DNA from: Thamnaconus septentrionalis
Lineage: Eukaryota; Chordata; Actinopteri; Tetraodontiformes; Monacanthidae
Assembly: GCA_009823395.1 (NCBI GenBank)
Contig: CM020501.1
Coordinates: 5,967,861 to 6,031,860 of the forward strand
DNA length: 64,000 bases
Direction of reading: 5' to 3'
Made by a program: the position numbers and the translations under genes
Part shown: piece after piece, positions 37,235 through 49,181 of the stretch
How the letters are laid out: each line of letters starts with the position of its first letter
Numbering within the stretch: position 1 is the first letter of the stretch
Notes under the pieces: generated by a model
Database searches by the model: none
What the model saw: only the letters and a program-made list of their open reading frames with translations
Told to the model about the DNA's origin: nothing

Positions 37235-38138
37235 AACAGCCAGGCATCCTCCTCATTCTGATGTTCACTTTGAACTTCCGCGACTCATCTTCACCACATC
37301 CACATGGCTGAATGCGCTGAGTTGCTGCCATGTGACTGACTAATTAATTATAAGCTGAGTTCACAAGAAACTGAACATTGCACTTCATAAAGTGGCCAGT
37401 GAGTGTAAGTGCATGCAATGCACAGGTGGCATTTTCCAAGAAGCAAACAAAATTACAACACGCCAAATCTAAACGACTGTTTTTCATTACAGCAGACACA
37501 GTAGGCTCTGAGTTCGTGTCCACCATCTGTGTAGCTTGGAAGCCAAACAAAGTCAGTGGCGATGGGCCAAAGTGCTTGGCACAAACCCAAATCAGTTTAA
37601 CGTCTTTGTAGCAGAGGAGCTGCAAAAGTCAAACACATTCTGATCTGAGGCTACAATGCAACTAGTGATTTTCAGTGGTGGATCATCAGCGTAACCCCAA
37701 GAAAACGCTGATGATTGCAGACAAACCAATAACAAAAAATATTTTAAGTAGCTTGGAAGTGAAAATACAAGCGTTTGTGTAACAGTGTAATGTCAGATCA
37801 CAAAAATGAGACTAGGCACTGCTGGCACAACCACGACTGTTTTCAGCCACCTTTGATTTTTCCATTCAACAAAGTTCCTGGCGGCCTAACACGACCCCGC
37901 TGCGGGTAACACATAACATGTTGACCAAACTTCACATCCCTCCCCTGCCTGCCCACCTCAATGGCTTGTTGGGCTTACGTGGATGTCAGCGCTTTCCACA
38001 GACTGCCCTGTTACAAAACTTCTGCTGCCGACGGAGGAGAGTAAAAAAAATAAAATAAAAAGGCACAAGACCGTAACAAGCCTTGTGCCACCATTTGAAC
38101 AGGCTTTATCAAAAGAGACTGCATGTCAGCTGAAATAC

Positions 38139-38245
38139 CTGCGTGACCAGGGGCTCCAGAAGCCTCTCCACAGTCAGGGTGCGAATTTCAAGACTCTTGG
38201 GGTCCCATTTCAACAGGATGGGGGAGGTGGCGGTAGTCATGGTCT
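38139..38245 (-). CDS. ctnna2: ctnna2 exon 2: start codon and residues 1-34
   Basis: The ATG is at 38240-38238 and the coding part is 38139-38240, 34 codons, beginning MTTATSPILLKWDPKSLEIR and ending LLEPLVTQ. This matches the alpha-N-catenin amino terminus almost residue for residue. The acceptor is a strong pyrimidine tract ending CAACAG before AGACC-ATG, so exon 2 carries only five bases of leader. The context has A at -3, a favourable Kozak base. The donor CAG|GTATTT leaves phase 0. These residues form the start of the first helix of the beta-catenin-binding bundle. The start choice is firm because family identity begins exactly at this methionine and the intron lies just upstream. Confidence 0.95.
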
Positions 38246-38534
38246 CTGTTGGGTGGAGGGAAAAAAAGAGTCACTGGTTAGAGGGACATTTGCTTTAAAC
38301 ACACTTATTACATCTCATTTAGAAGTTTGTTTTTTTTTTTCTGGGGGGTTCAGGGCGATGAAGAAGACTCATCATGAAGGTCAGGTCACTGCAAGTGGAA
38401 GCACATCACAGACGAGGCTCAGGGTTCATCATTTCACGCATACAACATTTCTCTTTATAAACCGATTTCTTAAGAAAACAAATGTTTTATTTTCATTTTA
38501 AATTCCACATAAAAAAAAGTCTGAACATAGCACT

Positions 38535-38535
<1 letters not shown>

Positions 38536-38570
<35 letters not shown>
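38536..38570. repeat. (GT)n microsatellite
   Basis: Uninterrupted GT run about 290 bases upstream of exon 2, in intron 1. Confidence 0.95.
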
Positions 38571-38572
<2 letters not shown>

Positions 38573-40781
38573 TGTTTTCCCTGTAAGTCAGAGGCAGTTC
38601 ACAAATCTTCTCTCTCCAAAGGTAAGACTGTGTGAGTCAGGATTGTGGGTAAGTGTTAAGCTTTGTGCTCAGTTGTCGTCATCAAGTCGGAGTTTAAAGA
38701 GGAAAAAAACATCACAAGTCCTGTAGCAGTTCTGCCCTCTTATTTTGAGGCACTTGTCTGCGTTTTGGGAGGCGGCTAAACTAGAAGTCACATAAATAAG
38801 AGCTAGGCTCCTGAGATAATTCTCTCTGCAATACTGGTCTCTGTGCTCAATAGTTATTTTTCCAGGATCGACTCTTAACTTTCAATGTATATTTTGGGCT
38901 GTTTTTTGTTATGGTTTGTTTTTATTTTAGATTTTGTTTTAAAAAAAACTGAACTCAGTGGGGCTATATTAGGTAAACATGAGAGCTAAACAGCTGGCAT
39001 CAGTGCAGTAGTCTCTTCTATTGTGGGATGTGTTTCCACGGTAAGCAATTTCCGAATGGGCCAGCTGGGACAGACCCAGCCTGCTGCCAATGCGAATGAG
39101 GCAAAAGGGAATAAAGAACGAGCATAATCATGACAGATCTAGGCCTAAGGACCATAATACGACACACAAAAGGTTAAGATGGATGAACAGTATGAAATCC
39201 AGAGGACTGGCACGAGGGAGACAAATACAACAAGAACCAAAAAAAAGCAGATTGGGAAAGTTCCAAACCATCACTTCTGCTTGCGTCCTGACAGTTTTTT
39301 GTTTTGTTTGTTTTTTTGCCGCTCACCCGTAAAACGCGGAAAGGAACAATGAATCAAGCTCCTGGCTCCTGTCCAACAATCAATCGCAAAATCCTACCAG
39401 AGTGATGCGTGTAACTCCAAACAGGCCAAACAGTGCGAGGAGCTCCTCACTGCGGACTCAACACGGTCATGTGACGGGCAGATAGCCAGTTCATGTTGAC
39501 CCTGCACCTAGGAAAGCTTCTTTTTATTAGGAACCAGTTTGTGAATTTAGTGCTCCTTTCCATATTGACAGCCAGTCTTATTTTTTGGGGGCAACAATTT
39601 TTGACGGCTTCCGCTGGCCGAATGATAGAATGCAGGTTTCTGGCGATTCCGTATTTGCATCCTTTTATAAAACCATGAGCTCCAAGCATCTTTATATACA
39701 GCCAATGATTTGATCATCATGTGAATTTTATTGCCTTAATTATGAACATAATGTAATAAAAATAAAACGTATCAAGTTCAAATATGATCATTTGTGCAGT
39801 TATGATGTGGGGCTTATGTTTGAAGAAATTAACTTTGTGCAGAATTGATTATTGGAATATGACCCATTTTGGCATGTTAATTAGGTTCTTCTTGGGTTGA
39901 GATGCTGCATGATTCAACACTTGTTAAGCACAGCAGATGATGCCATGTGTTTATTGTTACATCAAAAACACTATACAATTCTATTTTTTATTTTCTCCAT
40001 GTTTTATACGTTGGTAGTTCTTGGCAAAATAATGCCATGTTCCACTCAATTCTATGACATGATGATTGTATGTTGGTAAAAAAAAAAAAAAACAAGTGCT
40101 TACTGTTTTCAGCTTGATGTATTGTGGTAATGCCCACATAATTTGCCCCAGAAAGTTCTACAAAGCATTTCCTTTTAGGTCTGACATTTGAGAAAGGATA
40201 ATGCAGTTCAGGCAGCTTAGAATAACATGTTTATGATGGAGAAAAATGGGCCATCTGCAATGCTTTTCAGCAAGGACTGCACAGGGATTTGCATGAAAAT
40301 CCTGTTTTTTCTCTGAGTGACAAAGACATCTATGAATAAAACGTCTATGCAGTTCTATATATTGAATGAAAGGATGTGTTAGCAGTATTCTAGGTTCGGT
40401 TTGTAGACCTGACCCCATGGGGTACATGTAGCAGAAGGTAAGTTTCAAATGTCAAGGAAACTTGAGGGAACAAAGTGCAAGCTTTGGTTTGGAGTGAACT
40501 TTCTTTTTAACCTACCAGTGAATTGTATTAAAAGAAACACAAAAAACTGTCTCGATGCTTTGAGGAAACACATTTTCACCTTGCTAAGCAAACACCAGAG
40601 GTTTTCCTACATAGAGAGGTTAGTGCCTAGGTTGACATGCTGCAGAACAAACTCCTCATATTTGTTTTCACAAAAAACAAACAAGCAAGAAACTCCACAA
40701 ACTAACAAAGTTAGTTGTGATATTTGTAACTGCAAGCAGCTTCTCACCACTACTGCAATGCAGAGGCGCTGTTAGAATAGA

Positions 40782-40850
40782 CTAGAACAGATGTACTTTA
40801 TTGATCCAAAATTGGGAAACTACACTGTTGCAGCACGAAAAAAACAATCC
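40782..40850. repeat. Retroposon-like fragment (TTTATTGATCC motif)
   Basis: TACTTTATTGATCCAAAATT followed by GGGAAACTACACTGTTGCAG resembles a dispersed fish repeat with a conserved ACTTTATTGATCCC motif. I cannot name the family or give ends. Confidence 0.35.
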
Positions 40851-41668
40851 AAAAAATAAACTATACAGTAATTGCAAGAAAAATTCAAGTCAATCTATAT
40901 ACAAAAACAAACAAACAAGACCAGATGTGCAAAAGTCAAAGCTAAAAAGCAGAGTGGTGCATCAGCCAAAGAACAAATGTGCTGGATTTATTTTTAACGA
41001 AGCTCGTAAAAGAAATGTGTTGCTCGTCTTTGTGCTACTTCAAACGTTTGACGATTATCTCCTGTGCAACCAAGACCAACAGAGTAATGACTGAGCATTT
41101 TGTTGTTAGTTTTGTTGTTGTTAATGTCTGAAATGGGAGCAAGACCAAAACACTTGATGCTGATGCATTGAGTTATGTAACTCTTTTTATTATGTGACAC
41201 ACAAGGTGAAGCTGAACAAGAAGGACGACACAGCAAGACATACATTTCAAAACATTTTCTGCTTCTTGTCTGGGTCAAAAGGTTTCCTCTGATTTGAAAT
41301 GCGGCAGAGACGCGCACAAATTAAATGTGTACAGATGGTAAACCTGTCTACAAACAAGGTAAATAGTCACAATGTTTTTTAAATAAGAGAAAAAGGTCAA
41401 AAGTGATGGAGGCCGAAATTTGGTGGAGGTTGAGCAGATGTTTTGAAATTATTGTCGCTGGTTTAAATTATTTTTTGAGCCATAAAGGCTTTCAGTAGTC
41501 AGGAATGACACTGTGCAACGTGCGCCAGCGGAAAAACAAAAAGAAGATGTGCAGCCATGCAAATCTATGTTAAATGTTAAATTGTGCATCTCTTGCTATC
41601 CTGTATTTAAACTGTCCGTGGTTGTGAGCGTTAACGCTGGTTTGTTTCTCCGTGTGGTGCTGCAACCA

Positions 41669-41775
41669 CCTGGTGACATGTCCAGGATGGAACCCCGCCC
41701 GCCTTCACCCAAAGGTAGCCAGGATCGGCTCCAGCGCCGTCGCAGAAAATGGATGGACGGATTATCGAGAAAGTA
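41669..41775 (+). repeat. 3' end of a SINE/L2-type element
   Basis: The sequence has the typical fish tail order: GGTGACATGTCCAGG, CCCGCC, a CAGGATCGGCTCCAGC box and an AAAATGGATGGACGG repeat end. Only the 3' part is present. Confidence 0.6.
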
Positions 41776-42597
41776 AACGGGTCCCCCGAAAGCGAGTTGA
41801 CAAATGTGAGATGCCAGCAATCTTGAAACAAAGCGCACAGCAGCGGCTGCTCTCACAGCCTTTACTTTGCCATGGCTGTTTTTCAGAAGCCTCTGTTCAG
41901 CTAATTTAAGATGAGTTCACCGCATGCAGCCTGTTCCTTTAAGGCAGGCCATTTGTCACCATATGGGGACGCTTCTCTCTTTTCTTCCGTGTTTTTTTCC
42001 CTCATTCCCATTAAACAATAGAAGCGAAGGTTCCGCTTGCATCAGTTCTTAACCCTTACGGCAATAAAAGGAGAGGAAGGCTGGCAGCTTTAATTGCTGA
42101 AATCAACCTATTTCGCTGATTCTGGGTAACTCAAGTGGTCGCATGACTGCAAAGCAAACACAATAGCTTGTTTCAGAGTGAAAGTGGCACCATCTCAATG
42201 GTCTGAAAGGGCTCATGAAATATTCCCTTTCCCGATTTTTCTGAACAATAATCTGTGTCCACAGCCTGTCGATAAACACCCTGAGATAGAGAATCCATCC
42301 TTTTTTTGGTTGCTCCACTAAACTGCTTCTAAAAGCACCAACTGAGACCACCTGTCAGCAGGAAGGTAAAACTGGACATTGCTGCGCCAGGCTGCAAACA
42401 CGAGCACGACTTTGGTACGATTTATCGCGCAAAGCTTCTCCGCTGGAGGATGAAGAGTGCAGCTCAGAAAATCAGTTTTATTTTGAACCTTTGTTACATA
42501 GACTGCCTATATCTGAATCTTTAAGGGACGTCGATCTTTGGAGAGTTGTTCTAAATTCTGAAGTCTGATGCACACTAAGATGCTCTTCAGATAAGTA

Positions 42598-42652
42598 GCC
42601 TTTTAGTGACTCATCATGTGCTATATAAATAAAATGACTTGACTTGATTTAA
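42598..42652 (+). repeat. L2/SINE-like 3' tail fragment
   Basis: GTGCTATATAAATAAAATGA followed by CTTGACTTGATT resembles the terminal motif of fish L2-type retroposons. It is short and uncertain. Confidence 0.35.
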
Positions 42653-44856
42653 ACTCAAACTGTACTTAAGTCAGTGAAAGGAATTGTGACAAAAGAACAA
42701 AATGGGATAGTTCCATTAACAGCAATGTGAAAACATATTCAAAAATACTGACAGATGCCATCAAAATAGGCCCTGCACTAGAGCCAGACAAAATAAAAGA
42801 CTCTTTTGGCTGAGTGGGCGGCACCAGTGTCACCTTTCTGGCTTGAGCTGCATCTCAGTGTTAACTCAGAGCTGAGTGCAATTCAGAAACTCTCCCGAGG
42901 AAGCAGCAGAGCTTTTCTTTGTACAAAACCACAAGAAACGTTCCTTTAAAAAGTGTTCAAAATGCTAGGTTCCAGCCTGTTTGCAGTTGATGTTGAAAAA
43001 AAATAACAGCACATAGAAATCTCAGACTAGGAAAGCATTTGCTTCCACATTAAAGAAAATGACAAAGCCATATAAAGCTGTATTGCAAGTAAACACTTTT
43101 GGTCATTGTATAAGGACATTTTTCTTAACCATGTTGAGAACCATTTTCTCTCCTTTTTAGCCTTTCGTCTTAGTTTTTTATATCTGCCGCTTCAGTAATT
43201 TATTATGATTGCAGGAACTGTATTGCTACATATATATTTTTATCTTCTTGCAACTGCATAATGCTCCTAACAAATAGCTTTGATGTGCACAGTAAGGGAG
43301 AACGCAGTGCAACAGCAACCAGTCATGCTTCAACGCTTCGGCTTCCTGTGCCACTGCCTGTCCTCTGGCCTGCAGGGGAGGCACATTCACACACAGCATG
43401 AGGACCACAGCACAGAAACCATCCTCATGGTCATGCTGCAGTGAAACGCACACCGTGATCATTCGGAGAAGTGGTTAAGGAACTAAAATTATTCCTGATT
43501 ACAATTGGATTAATTGCTGGGAACAAAAAAAAAAAAAAAAAAATGCAACTCAAAGCGTTTTCAGATCGTGAGTAAACCTTTAGTATAACTTAACTTAGCA
43601 TTTTTGAATTTCTACACATTTGTACATATTTAATAATTTAGCAATGTATTCTTTTCGGCAGTGGGGATGGTGGATGTGCACAACTTCAGAACAACGGATG
43701 GACTCACCAAGTTGTTGTGACAATAAAATAAAAAGTCTGATGTACTGCACTTCTTCTATTATTGTTGAGGTTTAGCTAATCTCTCATTTCATTGCATTTT
43801 GATTTGTCGCACCTGACATCATTTGTGACAGCACATTGATAATTGACTGCGAATTGGCCAAAATGGTCAGTAAGTCAAAATTAAAGGTCATTTTTAATTG
43901 TTTTTTAAGCAGAGGCCAGATACTCCTGGGTACCAGGATCCAAACAGAGATCAGAAAGGAAACATGTGGATAATCAAGAAACAAGTGGCTTCTTCCTTTT
44001 GACTTCCGCCACCCATAACTATCATGCTGAGCCAGAGTAAAAGTACCCCCCATCATCACCAGCTTGCCTCTCTAACCTTCAGAGGGACACTGCTTCACCA
44101 CCACGACTAATCTCAAGCAGATCAGATACACAGCAGTCAGTGTTGATGGCAGCCTGCTACTCTTCCACGTTGGTACCTGTTGAATTTTAACTGGGGTTTT
44201 GCCCTTAAACAAAAACTCCAAATGAAGATCTGTCTCGATGTGCATGTTGACAAGGATTACTTTAATACCCTGAATGTAAATGAGGTTAATACATGATAAG
44301 CATTCAGGCATCAGGGAAATAAGGTCAAAATCAGTGCTAAAGAAAGCAGGGAATGGTATTTGATAACACAATGAATAATTTAATAAATATAAAAATCTCT
44401 GCTCTGCTATTAGTCTCACCGATATGTTTCACACCTTTCAGATAAAGTTTTTCAGCTACTTGAGCGACTAAATAAAGTCGCGTCACTAGAAAATTGGCAA
44501 CATTAATCGTAACTATTTGACACTGGAATATGTGAAAAGCCAAAGTCTTAAAAGTTTGTGCCAAAAACGGTCTGCTCCGACGAACATTTCCCAAACGGTA
44601 ATGAGACACAATTCCATACATTGCTCTTAAAAGTACACACAGATGATTTCTTTTTAAAGAGTGAACATTTTTTTCTTCAATTCAGGTTTGAAAGCTTGAT
44701 ATTTATTACAGATAAAACAAATGAGAGAAATTACCACTGCACCGCATTACAGGCGACCTCTCTCAACGAAACACCCATGTCCAGTCATTGTCATTTGTTA
44801 TTATGGAAAAGCTAGGATGCTGACACCAGACTGACCTAGATCTCAAGCAGAGTTAC

Positions 44857-44897
44857 ACACACACACACACACAGCCGTGCGCACACACACACACACG
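44857..44897. repeat. (CA)n patch
   Basis: Two CA runs separated by GCCGTGCG. Confidence 0.9.
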
Positions 44898-46469
44898 CTG
44901 GCCCTCGTAGAGCAGTGGGGGAGTGTCTGAAAGCATCAGGGCTCAACGTGTCACGCCGCTGCTCTCCAGAGCTGCACTGTCACTTTGACCAAAATAGGCT
45001 GATCAAAGCAAAAACCTGTGCTTCAGCAGAGGTGATCCACGATTTTCTAAAAGTGTTAAAAAAAAAAAAAAAAACTGAAGTCCAGATCGAAAACTTGATG
45101 AACAGCTTGAACAAACATCTGCTAGAATCCACCCAGCACATAAAAAAGCACAATAAAAATTACCAACTTGCAGCATTTTGACAGCTGAGGATCAGCTTCC
45201 ATAAGTTTTACAGTGCACCACCCACACAGCCACACGCAAAGATACACACATCATGGTCCACGACTTTGCAGAAGAGGAAGGCCGCTGACACGAAACTGAA
45301 AACACTAACTTAACTCTGAATAGGATGGAGACAACAATACATATTGTTGCAGATGTGAACATGGAGGCACAAAAAATGTTCCGTCACAATAAATGACCGT
45401 TAAGGTACAAAAAATATCAGAACATACTGTAGAATACAGAGTAAGTGTATGCACTGGAGGCGTGGAAGTGCTCAGCTGGATGCACAGTTATTGGGTCCAT
45501 GGCTTAAGGATGAAGCATTCACTTTTTATATTGAAAATCTATTTTATTGTCAGGACTTTTATCACAAACGGCGATGAATAGATGCATCTGCATTTAAGAA
45601 AAATGCCATGAAAAATATGCACAACTCATCCTCTCAGCACTTAGTTCCACCCTGGAACTCAAATCCTGGAGTCACTGTAGGGCCATGTATGGATTCTCAC
45701 TATGAGGAGTCCTCTAAAGGAGCCCAACAATAGGGAAGTTAATGCACCAAGGCAGAGCTCACACAATGAGTGGGAGGAGCTCAGCTGGGGCCCACCACTG
45801 GTCCCAGCAAAGCCTCATGATGGGGGTGAAAGGTAGTGGGTACGAAAGGGATTTGAGGTCTGAATGAGGGAACCAACAGAAACTATATTAGCCACTCGGG
45901 GCATTCATTTCACTCATTTGATTTAGATTGCATCAAAATAGCTAACACAATGGCGGATGGGGGAAACAAACAGAACAATAGTGGCACAGAACTTTCCAGT
46001 AACGGGAGAATTTTGTCGTTCCATGGTCAGAGGGACAATGATTGTGCAAGCGAGAGCAACACTGGATGTTTTCATATAAATTATGTCCAGCTGGCTAGAC
46101 TACATTGTCAGCTACTGTTCATTGATGCCTACACGCTGCATCTGTAAAATTCACCAGATGACTATTTCTATTGAGGCTGGACGCCTCACAGCACTGCTGA
46201 GCACAGCACAGGCTGTGTTTTAGGTTTGGGTTTGGGACAGCTGCAATCTGTCACTGGAACATGCACTACCTTGTTCAACCACCGAACATAAAGAGTTAGT
46301 GGAGAGGTATATAGAAAATTGCCAGTGTAAGCTGATACCACTTTTTTCATTTTTGTATTATTCCTTTTTGAGTAGATTAAACATGTATTTAGAGTGTTTG
46401 GTGTGTATAATTTAAAAGTACAATTTGGGGAAGTCAGTAATGGAAAATGAAATGATGGAAAGTTTGATT

Positions 46470-47169
46470 TAGGGCTGCAATGATTAGTCGACACAATCGA
46501 TTATGTCTACAACCTAAATTTGTTGACGAAAAGAATTTAAGCGTTGACGTGTCGTGTTGTCATTGTAAATTGACTGAATGATAAAATCACATCCCAAAAA
46601 TACTCGAAAACTCCAACCCAAAGGTTCTAAAGTTCAGGAGTATTTCATAAAAATGAAGCAGTGAAACACGTGAGGTACAAACTCTGTGAAGCTCACCTAG
46701 CATTCCATGGCAGCACTCTGGCGATGCGCAAACACCTCAAAAACTCTGACACTCCAGAGTCGCTGTATTGTCACACACCGCAGAGAGGAGTTCACAGATA
46801 ACGTGGAGGATAGATACTCCGTAGTTATGTTTTAAATGACATGCTTTTTGGTTAACTCATGACGCAGGTAAATTGTTTTCGTTTGTTTTTTTGTAAAATC
46901 ATGGCACAAGATTGCTAAGCGAGCGATAGTTCACGGAGGTAAAAGCGTACATTACAGCAGTAATTAGTGAGTTACAGCTCCTGCAAATACTATGCCGTCA
47001 GAGGACAACAGTACAACAAAGGTGTGAAGATTTAAGCAACTTAGGTTAAACAGAAGTCCAAAATAGGTGGTGAAAATAAAGAAGATAATCGTGACTAATC
47101 GTGACTAATCAGAAAAAAAAAAGAAGAAGAAATTATCAACAACAAAAATAATTGTTTGTTGCAGCCCTA
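46470..47169 (+). mobile_element. hAT-type non-autonomous transposon with BED-finger remnant
   Basis: The terminal inverted repeats are TAGGGCTGCAA and TTGCAGCCCTA. The flanks GTTTGATT (46462-46469) and GCTTGATT (47170-47177) agree at 7 of 8 positions, as expected for a hAT 8-base duplication. Within it, from 46670, the plus strand reads VRYKLCEAHLAFHGST then LAMRKHLKNSD, which resembles a BED zinc finger of hAT transposases. One zinc cysteine is replaced by tyrosine (YKLC for CKLC). The catalytic domain is deleted, so this is an immobile or trans-mobilised derivative. Confidence 0.8.
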
Positions 47170-49045
47170 GCTTGATTAATGTTTATATCAGCTGGGTTAG
47201 AGTGAATCAATTATGTGATGCGTCATTATGTCTAAGCCGACGGGCTGCATCGTGACAAACTAGTTTTTAGAAACACAACAACGTCACTAGCCAAATCAAG
47301 TCACTTTATTTTCCTGGAGGGAAGAGTTGGGAGCTGTGATGGGTCTGATTTAATTGCTCGTCTGTCACTTGGTAGGAATGTTTGGAGTCAACCTGGTCTA
47401 TAGTCAAACAGAGAGAGACCATAAAATGCAACAAGCCTAACGTTTACATGACTCCAACTACCAGAGGAATGACTCCAACCATGACAACCCCCCACATATG
47501 GGAGAGGCGGCGGAAAAGGCAGAATTGTTAGTTGCACGTTGTCGCGTCAGCATGAATCCAACAAAGCTGTCGCCGTCAGCCGACAGCCGGCATCAGCTGT
47601 TTGTCAAACCAAGATAAAGCCACCACAAAGGAGTGAACAGTACACACTTTCATGCGAATCACGTAAAACTGATTCGTATAACTGCCGTCCCCACACACTT
47701 TTCTGAGTGAGCCTTCATAATGTGGGTCGAAAAAAGAAGAGGAAAGAAACGCATCTCTTGCCTGCCGACGCCGCCTTGACTTCAAACGGATTCCTTCTAC
47801 TCAAGTCTGTACATTTATACAGCAATCAAGTGAAAAGTTGTGCACGTAAACAAAAATGCACTAACTTTGGCACTGTGTTGTTCACATTACTTTGAAGTAG
47901 GCCTTCACATTTACTGATAATTATTGAAGTTGGAGTCTGTAGTCTAGCTCCCCACAACCACCTCAAAGCAACAGTACATAGTTTTAATACCTTAAAAGCC
48001 TAGTTTCAAAATGATTGCTTTTTATTCACTGACTTATAACAATGAGATCAACATCCCTCCTATTTAAGCCATGCACCTGGCTAGCATAGTTCACCACCAA
48101 AAGACTGGATGCCAACTTTGTACCCTCTCAAAAGAACGGACTTGTCTGGTTGTCTGGCTCGGCTACGTTTCCTCCTTCTTTTTCTCACCTTCTCCAACAA
48201 TATCTTCTTCAATTTAATTGTGCCCTGTCATTGCAAAATACACTGAGATGGGTGTGTTGGCTTCTTATAGCCAGGAAAAAATGCATTGATGTTGGCCTAA
48301 GCCTGGTTGTCGCTCAGAAAAACAGATCATTTACAGTCACAAATGTAAAAATACAGCGGTTTTGGTGAGAGGCTTGGAAAAGTATTTTTTGGTAGCATTT
48401 TTTTTTCTCCCCCATCCAAAAACACCAAAGAGAAAATTGAAAGCTACGCTGCAAGTACACAATATGTAGCTATATAGGAAGTGACACAATCAATCCGACA
48501 GCAATTCTGAGTATTTCAACAATTTTGTTTGATGATCTGCGTTATCTGATGAATGTGTTGGTTTGCAGAGAATAAATTCATTAAAAATGTATCAAAACTT
48601 AATCTGCAGCATTAACAAGACCGGGGGTCCATTGCACTCAGTGAGCTAATGTGAAGGAAAACAATGCACTAGCTCGGCTTTGTGTCATGTAATGTTTTGC
48701 CCCATCTCGAGTGGTTACCATCGCTTTTCGCACCAGTTTTAATTACTTCCCTGCACAAATGAACGCAAGTGAAAGCGCGTCATACCAGGAAATTTGCCAG
48801 CTTGTAACTCTTTGTTTTCCAGACGGATATCAAAATAAACCCAATGTCTTGTACTCATTTATAATCCATAGGTAAAACATTGATAAAAAACAAACTGCCA
48901 TGCTAATTTGTTGTCATATATCATCACCTGGACAATGGTCCTGAAAAGCAAATCCCATCTCAAACGTTGGGAAACTTCCACTGTTGCTATGGCAAATAGG
49001 TGCTAAGATCCTGTATTTTCTGCAACAAAAAGAGACAAAGGGAAA

Positions 49046-49181
<136 letters not shown>

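Larger units (their letters stand above)
21745..38138 (-). other. ctnna2 intron 2 (16.4 kb)
   Basis: Bounded by GTATTT and TTCCCCAG on the minus strand. It holds the second Harbinger copy (22995-23718), a (TA)n repeat (28871-28943), a perfect hairpin (28022-28052), a LINE reverse transcriptase fragment (about 34655-35000), the TTAA-flanked element (35371-36546) and its fragment (about 37145-37234). The stretches 24-28.5 kb and 29-34.6 kb contain no supported gene; the longer open frames there match nothing I know. Confidence 0.85.
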
